DNA from: Palaemon carinicauda
Lineage: Eukaryota; Arthropoda; Malacostraca; Decapoda; Palaemonidae
Assembly (NCBI RefSeq): GCF_036898095.1
Contig: NC_090725.1
Coordinates: 324,153,605 to 324,217,604 of the forward strand
DNA: 64,000 nt
Direction of reading: 5' to 3'
The number at the start of each line of letters is the position of its first letter. The stretch's first letter is position 1. The position numbers and the translations under genes are program-made. Positions 11,501-24,650 of this stretch are shown in pieces. A model generated the notes under the pieces. That model was not told where the DNA came from, did not search any database, and saw only the letters and a list, made by a program, of their open reading frames with translations.

Positions 11501-14500
11501 GCTCACAAGGATGGTGAGGTTGCAGAGAAAAAGGAACTAACAAGTATGAGTGGGGTTCGAACCCAAGTCTGGCAATCACAAGGCAAGGACATTACCACCA
11601 GGCCACCACAATGCTTTAGCTCACAAGGAATGGTGAGGTTGCAGAGAAAAAGGAACTAACAAGTATGAGTGGGGTTCGAACCCCAGTCTGGCAATCACAA
11701 GGCATGGACATTACCACCAGGCCACCACAATGCTTTAGCTCACAAGGATGGTGAGGTGCAGAGAAAAAGGAACTAACAAGTATGAGTGGGGTTCGAACCC
11801 CAGTCCGGCAATCACAAGGCAAGGACATTACCACCAGGCCACCACAATGCTTTAGCTCACAAGGATGGTGAGGTGCAGAGAAAAAGGAACTAAAAGTATG
11901 AGTGGGGTTCGAACCCCAGTCTGGCAATCACAAGGCAAGGACATTACCACCAGGCCACCACAATGCTTTAGCTCACAAGGATGGTGAGGTCGCAGAGACC
12001 AAAGGAACTAACAAGTATGAGTGGGGTTCGAACCCAGTCTGGCAATCAAGAGGCAAGGACATTACCACCAGGCCACCACAATGCTTTAGCTCACAAGGAT
12101 GGTGAGGTGCAGAGACCAAAGGAACTAACAAGTATGATGGGGTTCGAACCCAGTCTGGCAATCACAAGGCAAGGACATTACCACCAGGCCACCACAATGC
12201 TTTAGATCACAAGGATGGTGAGGTGGCAGAGAAAAAGGAACTAACAAGTATGATGGGTTCAAACCCCAGTCTGGCAATCACAAGGCAAGACATTACCACC
12301 AGGCCACCACAATGCTTTAGATCACAAGGATGGTGAGGTGCAGAGAAAAAGGAACAACAGTATGATGGGGTTCGAAACCCCAGTCTGGCAATCACAAGGC
12401 AAGGACATTACCACCAGGCCACCACAATGCTTTAGCTCACAAGGATGGTGAGGTGCAGAGAAAAAGGAACAAAAGTATGAGTGGGGTTCGAACCCCAGTC
12501 TGGCAATCACAAGGCAAGGACATTACCACCAGGCCACCACAATGCTTTAGCTCACAAGGATGGTGAGGTCGCAGAGACCAAAGGAACTAACAGTATGAGT
12601 GGTTCAAACCCCAGTCCGGCAATCACAAGGCAAGGACATTACCACCAGGCCACCACAATGCTTTAGCTCACAAGGATGGTGAGGTTGCAGACCAAAGGAA
12701 CTAACAAGTATGAGTGGGGTTCGAACCCAGTCCGGCAATCACAAGGCAAGGACATTACCACCAGGCCACCACAATGCTTTAGCTCACAAGGATGGTGAGG
12801 TTGCAGAGAAAAAGGAACTAACAAGTATGAGTGGGTTCGAACCCCAGTCTGGCAATCACAAGGCAAGGACATTACCACCAGGCCACCACAATGCTTTAGC
12901 TCACAAGGATGGTGAGGTTGCAGAGACCAAAGGAACTAACAAGTATGAGTGGGTTCGAAACCCAGTCTGGCAATCAAAGGCAAGGACATTACCACCAGGC
13001 CACCACAATGCTTTAGCTCACAAGGATGGTGAGGTTGCAGAGACCAAAGGAACTAACAAGTATGAGTGGGTTCGAACCCCAGTCTGGCAATCACAAGGCA
13101 AGGACATTACCACCAAGGCCACCACAATGCTTTAGCTCACAAGGATGGTGAGGTTGCAGAGAAAAAGGAACTAACAAGTATGAGTGGGGTTCGAACCCCA
13201 GTCTGGCAATCACAAGGCAAGGACATTACCACCAGGCCACCACAATGCTTTAGCTCACAAGGATGGTGAGGTTGCAGAGACCAAAGGAACTAACAAGTAT
13301 GAGTGGGTTCGAACCCCAGTCTGGCAATCACAAGGCAAGGACATTACCACCAGGCCACCACAATGCTTTAGCTCACAAGGATGGTGAGGTTGCAGAGACC
13401 AAAGGAACTAACAAGTATGAGTGGGTTCGAACCCAGTCCGGCAATCACAAGGCAAGGACATTACCACCAGGCCACCACAATGCTTTAGCTCACAAGGATG
13501 GTGAGTTGCAGAGACCAAAGGAACTAACAAGTATGAGTGGGTTCGAACCCCAGTCTGGCAATCACAAGGCAAGGACATTACCACCAGGCCACCACAATGC
13601 TTTAGCTCACAAGGATGGTGAGGTTGCAGAGACCAAAGGAACTAACAAGTATGAGTGGGTTCGAACCCCAGTCTGGCAATCACAAGGCAAGGACATTACC
13701 ACCAGGACCACAATGCTTTAGCTCACAAGGATGGTGAGGTTGCAGAGACCAAAGGAATTAACAAGTATGAGTGGGTTCGAACCCCAGTCTGGCAATCACA
13801 AGGCAAGGACATTACCACCAGGCCACCACAATGCTTTAGCTCACAAGGATGGTGAGGTTGCAGAGACCAAAGGAACTAACAAGTATGAGTGGGTTCGAAC
13901 CCAGTCTGGCAATCAAAGGCAAGGACATTACCACCAGGCCACCACAATGCTTTAGCTCACAAGGATGGTGAGTTGCAGAGACAAAGGAACTAACAAGTAT
14001 GAGTGGGTTCGAACCCCAGTCTGGCAATCACAAGGCAAGGACATTACCACCAGGCCACCACAATGCTTTAGCTCACAAGGATGGTGAGGTTGCAGAGACC
14101 AAAGGAACTAACAAGTATGAGTGGGTTCAAACCCCAGTCTGGCAATCACAAGGCAAGGACATTACCACCAGTACCACAATGCTTTAGCTCACAAGGATGG
14201 TGAGGTTGCAGAGACCAAAGGAACTTAAGTATGAGTGGGTTCGAACCCCAGTCTGGCAATCACAGGCAAGGACATTACCACCAGGCCACCACAATGCTTT
14301 AGCTCACAAGGATGGTGAGGTTGCAGAGACAAAGGAACTAACAAGTATGAGTGGGTTCAAACCCCAGTCTGGCAATCACAAGGCAAGGACATTACCACCA
14401 GGCCACCACAATGCTTTAGCTCACAAGGATGGTGAGGTTGCAGAGACCAAAGGAACTAACAAGTATGAGTGGGGTTCAAACCCAAGTCTGGCAATCACAA

Positions 14501-17329
14501 GGCAAGGACATTACTACCAGGCCACCACAATGCTTTAGCTCACAAGGATGGTGAGGTGCAGAGAAAAGGAACTAAAAGTATGAGTGGGTTCAACCCCAGT
14601 CTGGCAATCACAAGGCAAGGACATTACCACCAGGCCACCACAATGCTTTAATCACAAGGATGGTGAAGTCGCAGAGAAAAAGGAACTAACAAGTATGAGT
14701 GGGTTCAAACCCCAGTCTGGCAATCACAAGGCAAGGACATTACCACCAGGCCACCACAATGCTTTAGCTCACAAGGATGGTGAAGTGCAGAGAAAAAGGA
14801 ACTAACAAGTATGAGTGGGTTCAAACCCCAGTCTGGCAATCACAAGGCAAGGACATTACCACCAGGCCACCACAATGCTTTAGCTCACAAGGATGGTGAG
14901 GTGCAGAGAAAAAGGAACTAACAGTATGAGTGGGTTCAAACCCCAGTCTGGCAATCACAAGGCAAGGACATTACCACCAGGCCACCACAATGCTTTAGCT
15001 CACAAGGATGGTGAGGTGCAGAGAAAAGGAACTAACAAGTATGAGTGGGGTTCGAACCCCAGTCTGGCAATCACAAGGCAAGGACATTACCACCAGGCCA
15101 CCACAATGCTTTAGCTCACAAGGATGGTGAGGTCGCAGAGACAAAGGAACTAACAAGTATGAGTGGGTTCAAACCCCAGTCTGGCAATCACAAGGCAAGG
15201 ACATTACCACCAGGCCACCACAATGCTTTAGCTCACAAGGATGGTGAGGTTGCAGAGACCAAAGGAACTAACAAGTATGAGTGGGTTCGAAACCCAGTCC
15301 GGCAATCACAAGGCAAGGACATTACCACCAGGCCACCACAATGCTTTAGCTCACAAGGATGGTGAGGTTGCAGAGAAAAAGGAACTAACAAGTATGAGTG
15401 GGTTCGAACCCCAGTCTGGCAATCACAAGGCAAGGACATTACCACCAGGCCACCACAATGCTTTAGCTCACAAGGATGGTGAGGTTGCAGAGACCAAAGG
15501 AACTAACAAGTATGAGTGGGTTCGAACCCAGTCTGGCAATCACAAGGCAAGGACATTACCACCAGGCCACCACAATGCTTTAGCTCACAAGGATGGTGAG
15601 GTTGCAGAGACCAAAGGAACTAACAAGTATGAGTGGGTTCGAACCCCAGTCTGGCAATCACAAGGCAAGGACATTACCACCAGGCCACCACAATGCTTTA
15701 GCTCACAAGGATGGTGAGGTTGCAGAGACCAAAGGAACTAACAAGTATGAGTGGGTTCGAACCCCAGTCCGGCAATCACAAGGCAAGGACATTACCACCA
15801 GGCCACCACAATGCTTTAGCTCACAAGGATGGTGAGGTTGCAGAGAAAAAGGAACTAACAAGTATGAGTGGGGTTCGAACCCCAGTCTGGCAATCACAAG
15901 GCAAGGACATTACCACCAGGCCACCACAATGCTTTAGCTCACAAGGATGGTGAGGTTGCAGAGACCAAAGGAACTAACAAGTATGAGTGGGTTCGAACCC
16001 CAGTCTGGCAATCACAAGGCAAGGACATTACCACCAGGCCACCACAATGCTTTAGCTCACAAGGATGGTGAGGTTGCAGAGACCAAAGGAACTAACAAGT
16101 ATGAGTGGGTTCGAACCCCAGTCTGGCAATCACAAGGCAAGGACATTACCACCAGGCCACCACAATGCTTTAGCTCACAAGGATGGTGAGGTTGCAGAGA
16201 CCAAAGGAACTAACAAGTATGAGTGGGGTTCGAACCCCAGTCCGGCAATCACAAGGCAAGGACATTACCACCAGGCCACCACAATGCTTTAGCTCACAAG
16301 GATGGTGAGGTTGCAGAGAAAAAGGAACTAACAAGTATGAGTGGGTTCGAACCCCAGTCTGGCAATCACAAGGCAAGGACATTACCACCAGGCCACCACA
16401 ATGCTTTAGCTCACAAGGATGGTGAGGTTGCAGAGACCAAAGGAACTAACAAGTATGAGTGGGGTTCGAACCCCAGTCTGGCAATCACAAGGCAAGGACA
16501 TTACCACCAGGCCACCACAATGCTTTAGCTCACAAGGATGGTGAGGTTGCAGAGACCAAAGGAACTAACAAGTATGAGTGGGGTTCGAACCCAGTCTGGC
16601 AATCACAAGGCAAGGACATTACCACCAGGCCACCACAATGCTTTAGCTCACAAGGATGGTGAGGTGCAGAGACCAAAGGAACTAACAAGTATGATGGGTT
16701 CGAACCCAGTCTGGCAATCACAAGGCAAGGACATTACCACCAGGCCACCACAATGCTTTAGCTCACAAGGATGGTGAGGTTGCAGAGACCAAAGGAACTA
16801 ACAAGTATGAGTGGGGTTCGAACCCAGTCTGGCAATCACAAGGCAAGGACATTACCACCAGGCCACCACAATGCTTTAGCTCACAAGGATGGTGAGGTTG
16901 CAGAGACCAAAGGAACTAACAAGTATGAGTGGGGTTCGAACCCCAGTCTGGCAATCACAAGGCAAGGACATTACCACCAGGCCACCACAATGCTTTAGCT
17001 CACAAGGATGGTGAGGTTGCAGAGACCAAAGGAACTAACAAGTATGAGTGGGGTTCGAACCCCAGTCTGGCAATCACAAGGCAAGGACATTACCACCAGG
17101 CCACCACAATGCTTTAGCTCACAAGGATGGTGAGTTGCAGAGACCAAAGGAACTAACAAGTATGAGTGGTGTTCGAACCCCAGTCTGGCAATCACAAGGC
17201 AAGGACATTACCACCAGGCCACCACAATGCTTTAGCTCAAAGGATAGTGAGGTTGCAGAGACCAAAGGAACTAACAAGTATGAGTGGGTTCGAACCCCAG
17301 TCCGGCAATCACAAGGCAAGGACATTACC

Positions 17330-18630
17330 CCGGCCACCAAATGCTTTAGCTCACAAGGATATGAGGTTGCAGAGACCAAAGGAACTAACAAGTATGAGTG
17401 GGTTCGAACCCCAGTCCGGCAATCACAAGGCAAGGACATTACCACCAGGCCACACAATGCTTTAGCTCACAAGGATATGAGGTTGCAGAGACCAAAGAAA
17501 CTAACAAGTATGAGTGGTGTTCGAACCCCAGTCCGGCAATCACAAGGCAAGGACATTACCACCAGGCCACCACAATGCTTTAGCTCACAAGGATAGTGAG
17601 GTTGCAGAGACCAAAGGAACTAACAAGTATGAGTGGGTTCGAACCCCAGTCTGGCAATCACAAGGCAAGGACATTACCACCAGGCCACCACAATGCTTTA
17701 GCTCACAAGGATGGTGAGGTTGCAGAGACCAAAGGAACTAACAAGTATGAGTGGGTTCGAACCCCAGTCCGGCAATCACAAGGCAAGGACATTACCACCA
17801 GGCCACCACAATGCTTTAGCTCACAAGGATGGTGAGGTTGCAGAGACCAAAGGAACTAACAAGTATGAGTGGGTTCGAACCCCAGTCCGGCAATCACAAG
17901 GCAAGGACATTACCACAGGCCACCAAATGCTTTAGCTCACAAGGATGGTGAGGTTGCAGAGACCAAAGGAACTAACAAGTATGAGTGGGGTTCGAACCCC
18001 AGTCCGGCAATCACAAGGCAAGGACATTACCACCAGGCCACCACAATGCTTTAGCTCACAAGGATGGTGAGGTTGCAGAGACCAAAGGAACTAACAAGTA
18101 TGAGTGGGTTCGAACCCCAGTCCGGCAATCACAAGGCAAGGACATTACCACCAGGCCACCACAATGCTTTAGCTCACAAGGATGGTAGGTTGCAGAGACC
18201 AAAGGAACTAACAAGTATGAGTGGGTTCGAACCCCAGTCTGGCAATCACAAGGCAAGGACATTACCACCAGGCCACCACAATGCTTTAGCTCACAAGGAT
18301 GGTGAGGTTGCAGAGACCAAAGGAACTAACAAGTATGAGTGGGTTCGAACCCAGTCTGGCAATCACAAGGCAAGGACATTACCACCAGGCCACCACAATG
18401 CTTTAGCTCACAAGATGGTGAGGTGCAGAGAAAAAGGAACTAACAAGTATGAGTGGGTTCGAACCCCAGTCCGGCAATCACAAGGCAAGGACATTACCAC
18501 CAGGCACCACAATGCTTTAGCTCACAAGGATGGTGAGGTTGCAGAGAAAAGGAACTAACAAGTATGAGTGGGGTTCAAACCCAGTCTGGCAATCACAAGG
18601 CAAGGACATTACCACAGGCCACCACAATGC
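17330..18630. repeat. Duplicated block, copy 2 (partner at 10,190)
   Basis: Rare variants match copy 1 in order: ccaccaaatgc then gatatgagg (17,335 onward, exact offset 7,140), taccacaggccaccaaatg (17,911, offset 7,140), gagaaaaagg with caggcaccac (18,428-18,510, offset 7,137), and gttcaaacc with taccacaggccacc. Similarity probably continues to about 19.5 kb, where tttagatcac and gaggtggcag occur as they do near 12.2 kb, but the offset there shifts to about 7,010 bp, one monomer less. Confidence 0.7.
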
Positions 18631-21600
18631 TTTAGCTCACAAGAATGGTGAGGTGCAGAGAAAAAGGAACTAAAAGTATGAGTGGGGTTCGAAACCCAGT
18701 CTGGCAATCACAAGGCAAGGACATTACCACCAGGCCACCACAATGCTTTAGCTCACAAGGATGGTGAGGTGCAGAGAAAAAGGAACTAAAAAGTATGAGT
18801 GGGTTCGAACCCCAGTCTGGCAATCACAAGGCAAGGACATTACCACCAGGCCACCACAATGCTTTAGCTCACAAGGATGGTGAGGTGCAGAGAAAAAGGA
18901 ACTAACAAGTATGAGTGGGGTTCGAACCCAGTCCGGCAATCACAAGGCAAGGACATTACCACCAGGCCACCACAATGCTTTAGCTCACAAGGATGGTGAG
19001 GTGCAGAGAAAAAGGAACTAACAAGTATGAGTGGGGTTCGAACCCAAGTCTGGCAATCACAAGGCAAGGACATTACCACCAGGCCACCACAATGCTTTAG
19101 CTCACAAGGATGGTGAGGTGCAGAGACCAAAGGAACTAACAAGTATGAGTGGGGTTCGAACCCAGTCTGGCAATCACAAGGCAAGGACATTACCACCAGG
19201 CCACCACAATGCTTTAGATCACAAGGATGGTGAGGTGGCAGAGACCAAAGGAACTAACAAGTATGATTGGGGTTCGAACCCCAAGTCTGGCAATCACAAG
19301 GCAAGGACATTACTACCAGGCCACCACAATGCTTTAGATCACAAGGATGGTGAGGTGGCAGAGAAAAAGGAACTAACAAGTATGAGTGGGGTTCAAACCC
19401 CAGTCTGGCAATCACAAGGCAAGGACATTACTACCAGGCCACCACAATGCTTTAGATCACAAGGATGGTGAGGTGCAGAGAAAAAGGAACTAACAAGTAT
19501 GATGGGGTTCGAAACCCCAGTCTGGCAATCACAAGGCAAGGACATTACCACCAGGCCACCACAATGCTTTAGCTCACAAGGATGGTGAGGTGCAGAGAAA
19601 AAGGAACTAACAAGTATGAGTGGGGTTCGAACCCAGTCTGGCAATCACAAGGCAAGGACATTACCACCAGGCCACCACAATGCTTTAGCTCACAAGGATG
19701 GTGAGGTCAGAGACCAAAGGAACTAACAAGTATGAGTGGGTTCAACCCCAGTCTGGCAATCACAAGGCAAGGACATTACCACCAGGCCACCACAATGCTT
19801 TAGCTCACAAGGATGGTGAGGTTGCAGGACCAAAGGAACTAACAAGTATGAGTGGGGTTCGAACCCAGTCCGGCAATCACAAGGCAAGGACATTACCACC
19901 AGGCCACCACAATGCTTTAGCTCACAAGGATGGTGAGGTTGCAGAGAAAAAGGAACTAACAAGTATGAGTGGGTTCGAACCCAGTCTGGCAATCACAAGG
20001 CAAGGACATTACCACCAGGCCACCACAATGCTTTAGCTCACAAGGATGGTGAGGTTGCAGAGACCAAAGGAACTAACAAGTATGAGTGGGTTCGAACCCC
20101 AGTCTGGCAATCACAAGGCAAGACATTACCACCAAGGCCACCACAATGCTTTAGCTCACAAGGATGGTGAGGTTGCAGAGAAAAAGGAACTAACAAGTAT
20201 GAGTGGGGTTCGAACCCCAGTCTGGCAATCACAAGGCAAGGACATTACCACCAAGGCCACCACAATGCTTTAGCTCACAAGGATGGTGAGGTTGCAGAGA
20301 AAAGGAACTAACAAGTATGAGTGGGGTTCGAACCCCAGTCTGGCAATCACAAGGCAAGGACATTACCACCAGGCCACCACAATGCTTTAGCTCACAAGGA
20401 TGGTGAGGTTGCAGAGAAAAGGAACTAACAAGTATGAGTGGGGTTCGAACCCCAGTCCGGCAATCACAAGGCAAGGACATTACCACCAGGCCACCACAAT
20501 GCTTTAGCTCACAAGGATGGTGAGGTTGCAGAGACCAAAGGAACTAACAAGTATGAGTGGGTTCGAACCCAGTCTGGCAATCACAAGGCAAGGACATTAC
20601 CACCAGGCCACCACAATGCTTTAGCTCACAAGGATGGTGAGGTTGCAGAGACCAAAGGAACTAACAAGTATGAGTGGGTTCGAACCCCAGTCTGGCAATC
20701 ACAAGGCAAGGACATTACCACCAGGCCACCACAATGCTTTAGCTCACAAGGATGGTGAGGTTGCAGAGACCAAAGGAACTAACAAGTATGAGTGGGTTCG
20801 AACCCCAGTCTGGCAATCACAAGGCAAGGACATTACCACCAGGACCACAATGCTTTAGCTCACAAGGATGGTGAGGTTGCAGAGACCAAAGGAACTAACA
20901 AGTATGAGTGGGGTTCGAACCCCAGTCTGGCAATCACAAGGCAAGGACATTACCACAGGCCACCACAATGCTTTAGCTCACAAGGATGGTGAGGTTGCAG
21001 GACCAAAGGAACTAACAAGTATGAGTGGGGTTCGAACCCCAGTCGGCAATCAAAGGCAAGGACATTACCACCAGGCCACCACAATGCTTTAGCTCACAAG
21101 GATGGTGAGTTGCAGAGACCAAAGGAACTAACAAGTATGAGTGGGTTCGAACCCCAGTCTGGCAATCACAAGGCAAGGTCATTACCACCAGGCCACCACA
21201 ATGCTTTAGCTCACAAGGATGGTGAGGTTGCAGAGACAAAGGAACTAACAAGTATGAGTGGGTTCGAACCCCAGTCTGGCAATCACAAGGCAAGGACATT
21301 ACCACCAGGTACCACAATGCTTTAGCTCACAAGGATGGTGAGGTTGCAGAGACCAAAGGAACTAACAAGTATGAGTGGGTTCGAACCCCAGTCCGGCAAT
21401 CACAGGCAAGGACATTACCACCAGGCCACCACAATGCTTTAGCTCACAAGGATGGTGAGGTTGCAGAGACCAAAGGAATAACAAGTATGAGTGGTGTTCA
21501 ACCCCAGTCTGGCAATCACAAGGCAAGGACATTACCACCAGGCCACCACAATGCTTTAGCTCACAAGGATGGTGAGGTTGCAGAGACCAAAGGAACTAAC

Positions 21601-21699
21601 AAGTATGAGTGGGTTCAACCCCAGTCTGGCAATCACAAGGCAAGGACATTACCACCAGGCACCACAATGCTTTAGCTCACAAGGATGGTGAGGTTGCAG

Positions 21700-24650
21700 A
21701 GAAAAAGGAATTAACAAGTATGAGCTGGGTTCAACCCCAGTCTGGCAATCACAAGGCAAGGACATTACCACCAGGCACCACAATGCTTTAGTCACAAGGA
21801 TGGTGAGGTCGCAGAGACAAAGGAACTAACAGTATGAGTGGGTTCAAACCCCAGTCTGGCAATCACAAGGCAAGGACATTACCACCAGGCCACACAATGC
21901 TTTAGCTCACAAGGATGGTGAGGTTGCAGAGACCAAAGGAACTAACAAGTATGAGTGGGTTCAAACCCCAGTCTGGCAATCACAAGGCAAGGACATTACC
22001 ACCAGGCACCACAATGCTTTAGCTCACAAGGATGGTGAGGTTGCAGAGACAAAGGAAACTAACAGTATGAGCTGGGTTCAAACCCCAGTCTGGCAATCAC
22101 AAGGCAAGGACATTACCACCAGGCACCACAATGCTTTACTCACAAGGATGGTGAGGTTGCAGAGAACAAAGGAATTAACAAGTATGAGCTGGGTTCAAAC
22201 CCAGTCTGGCAATCACCAGGCAAGGACATTACCACCAGTACACCACAATGCTTTAACTCACAAGGATGGTGAGGTTGCAGAGAACAAAGGAATTAACAGT
22301 ATGAGCTGGGTTCAAACCCCAGTCTGGCAATCACAAGGCAAGGACATTACCACCAGGCCACAATGCTTTAACTCACAAGGATGGTGAGGTTGCAGAGACC
22401 AAAGGAACTAACAAGTATGAGTGGGTTCAAACCCCAGTCTGGCAATCACAAGGCAAGGACATTACCACCAGTACACCACAATGCTTTAGCTCACAAGGAT
22501 GGTGAGGTTGCAGAGAACAAAGGAACTAACAAGTATGAGCTGGGTTCAAACCCCAGTCTGGCAATCACAAGGCAAGGACATTACCACCAGTACCACCACA
22601 ATGCTTTAGCTCACAAGGATGGTGAGGTTGCAGAGACAAAGGAACTTAACAGTATGAGTGGGTTCAAACCCAGTCTGGCAATCACAAGGCAAGGACATTA
22701 CCACCAGGCCACCACAATGCTTTAACTCACAAGGATGGTGAGGTTGCAGAGACAAAGGAACTAACAAGTATGAGCTGGGTTCAACCCCAGTCGGCAATCA
22801 CCAAGGCAAGGACATTACCACCAGGCACCACAATGCTTTAGCTCAAAAGGATGGTGAGGTTGCAGAGACCAAAGGAACTAACAAATATGAGTGGGTTCAA
22901 ACCCCAGTCTGGCAATCACAAGGCAAGGACATTACCACCAGGCACCACAATGCTTTAGCTCACAAGGATGGTGAAGTCGCAGAGAAAAAGGAATAACAGT
23001 ATGAGCTGGGTTCAAACCCCAGTCTGGCAATCACAAGGCAAGGACATTACCACCAGTACACCACAATGCTTTAACTCACAAGGATGGTGAAGGTTGCAGA
23101 GACAAAGGAACTTAACAGTATGAGCTGGGTTCAAACCCAGTCTGGCAATCACAAGGCAAGGACATTACCACCAGTACCACCACAATGCTTTAATCACAAG
23201 GATGGTGAAGGTGCAGAGAAAAGGAATTAAAGTATGAGCTGGGTTCAAACCCAGTCTGGCAATCACAAGGCAAGGACATTACCACCAGGCACCACAATGC
23301 TTTAGCTCACAAGATGGTGAGGTGCAGAGAAAAAGGAACTAAAAGTATGAGTGGGTTCAAACCCCAGTCTGGCAATCACCAAGGCAAGGACATTACCACC
23401 AGGCCACCACAATGCTTTAATCACAAGGATGGTGAAGGTGCAGAGAAAAAGGAATTAACAAGTATGAGCTGGGTTCAAACCAAGTCTGGCAATCACAAGG
23501 CAAGGACATTACCACCAGGCACCACAATGCTTTAGCTCACAAGGATGGTGAGGTGCAGAGAAAAAGGAACAAAGTATGAGCTGGGTTCAACCCCAGTCTG
23601 GCAATCACAAGGCAAGGACATTACCACCAGGCCACCACAATGCTTTAGCTCACAAGGATGGTGAGGTCCAGAGACAAAGGAACTAACAGTATGAGCTGGG
23701 TTCAAACCCAGTCTGGCAATCAAGAGGCAAGGACATTACCACCAGTACACCACAATGCTTTAATCACAAGGATGGTGAGTGCAGAGAACAAAGGAATTAA
23801 CAGTATGAGCTGGGTTCGAAACCCAGTCTGGCAATCACAAGGCAAGGACATTACCACCAGGCCACCACAATGCTTTAATCACAAGGATGGTGAAGGTGCA
23901 GAGAAAAAGGAACTAACAAGTATGAGCTGGGTTCAAACCCCAGTCTGGCAATCACAAGGCAAGGACATTACCACCAGGCCACCACAATGCTTTAATCACA
24001 AGGATGGTGAGGTGCAGAGAAAAAGGAATTAAAGTATGATTGGGGTTCAAACCAAGTCTGGCAATCACAAGGCAAGGACATTACCACCAGGCACCACAAT
24101 GCTTTAGCTCACAAGGATGGTGAGGTCGCAGAGAAAAAGGAACAAAAGTATGAGCTGGGGTTCAAACCCCAGTCTGGCAATCACAAGGCAAGGACATTAC
24201 CACCAGGCCACCACAATGCTTTAGCTCACAAGGATGGTGAGGTCGCAGAGACAAAGGAACTAACAGTATGAGTGGTTCAAACCCCAGTCTGGCAATCACA
24301 AGGCAAGGACATTACCACCAAGGCCACCACAATGCTTTAGCTCACAAGGATGGTGAGGTTGCAGACAAAGGAACTAACAAGTATGAGTGGGTTCAAACCC
24401 AGTCTGGCAATCACAAGGCAAGGACATTACCACCAGGCCACCACAATGCTTTAGCTCACAAGGATGGTGAAGGTCGCAGAGAAAAAGGAACTAACAAGTA
24501 TGAGCTGGGTTCGAACCCCAGTCTGGCAATCACAAGGCAAGGACATTACCACCAGGCCACCACAATGCTTTAGCTCACAAGGATGGTGAGGTTGCAGAGA
24601 CAAAGGAACTAACAGTATGAGTGGGTTCGAACCCCAGTCTGGCAATCACA
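21700..24650. repeat. Mosaic stretch, B-like divergent monomers
   Basis: Type B features first appear here: gagctgggttcaaacc near 21,723, cagtacaccac near 22,237 and tttaactcac near 22,253. They are mixed with type A features such as caggccacc and gaggttgcag, often inside one monomer. Many copies have lost bases (aaagtatg for aacaagtatg, tttaatcac, gaggtgcag), which shortens them to about 114-117 bp. Mixed diagnostic sites within single monomers suggest gene conversion or unequal exchange between A and B lineages, or decay at an old junction. No unique sequence is present. Confidence 0.85.

Larger units (their letters stand above)
10190..21700. repeat. Type A satellite with more variants and indels
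   Basis: The same type A monomer continues but with more private variants: gatatgagg in place of gatggtgagg (10,219 and 10,336; 17,359 and 17,476), caaatg for cacaatg, tttagatcac for tttagctcac (12.2-12.3 kb and 19.2-19.45 kb), gaggtgcag for gaggttgcag, and many aaaaagg copies. Several of these variants recur in the same order about 7.1 kb apart, so the stretch contains a large internal duplication. Monomer lengths drop to 116-117 bp in places where single bases are lost. No coding or RNA gene is apparent. Confidence 0.9.
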
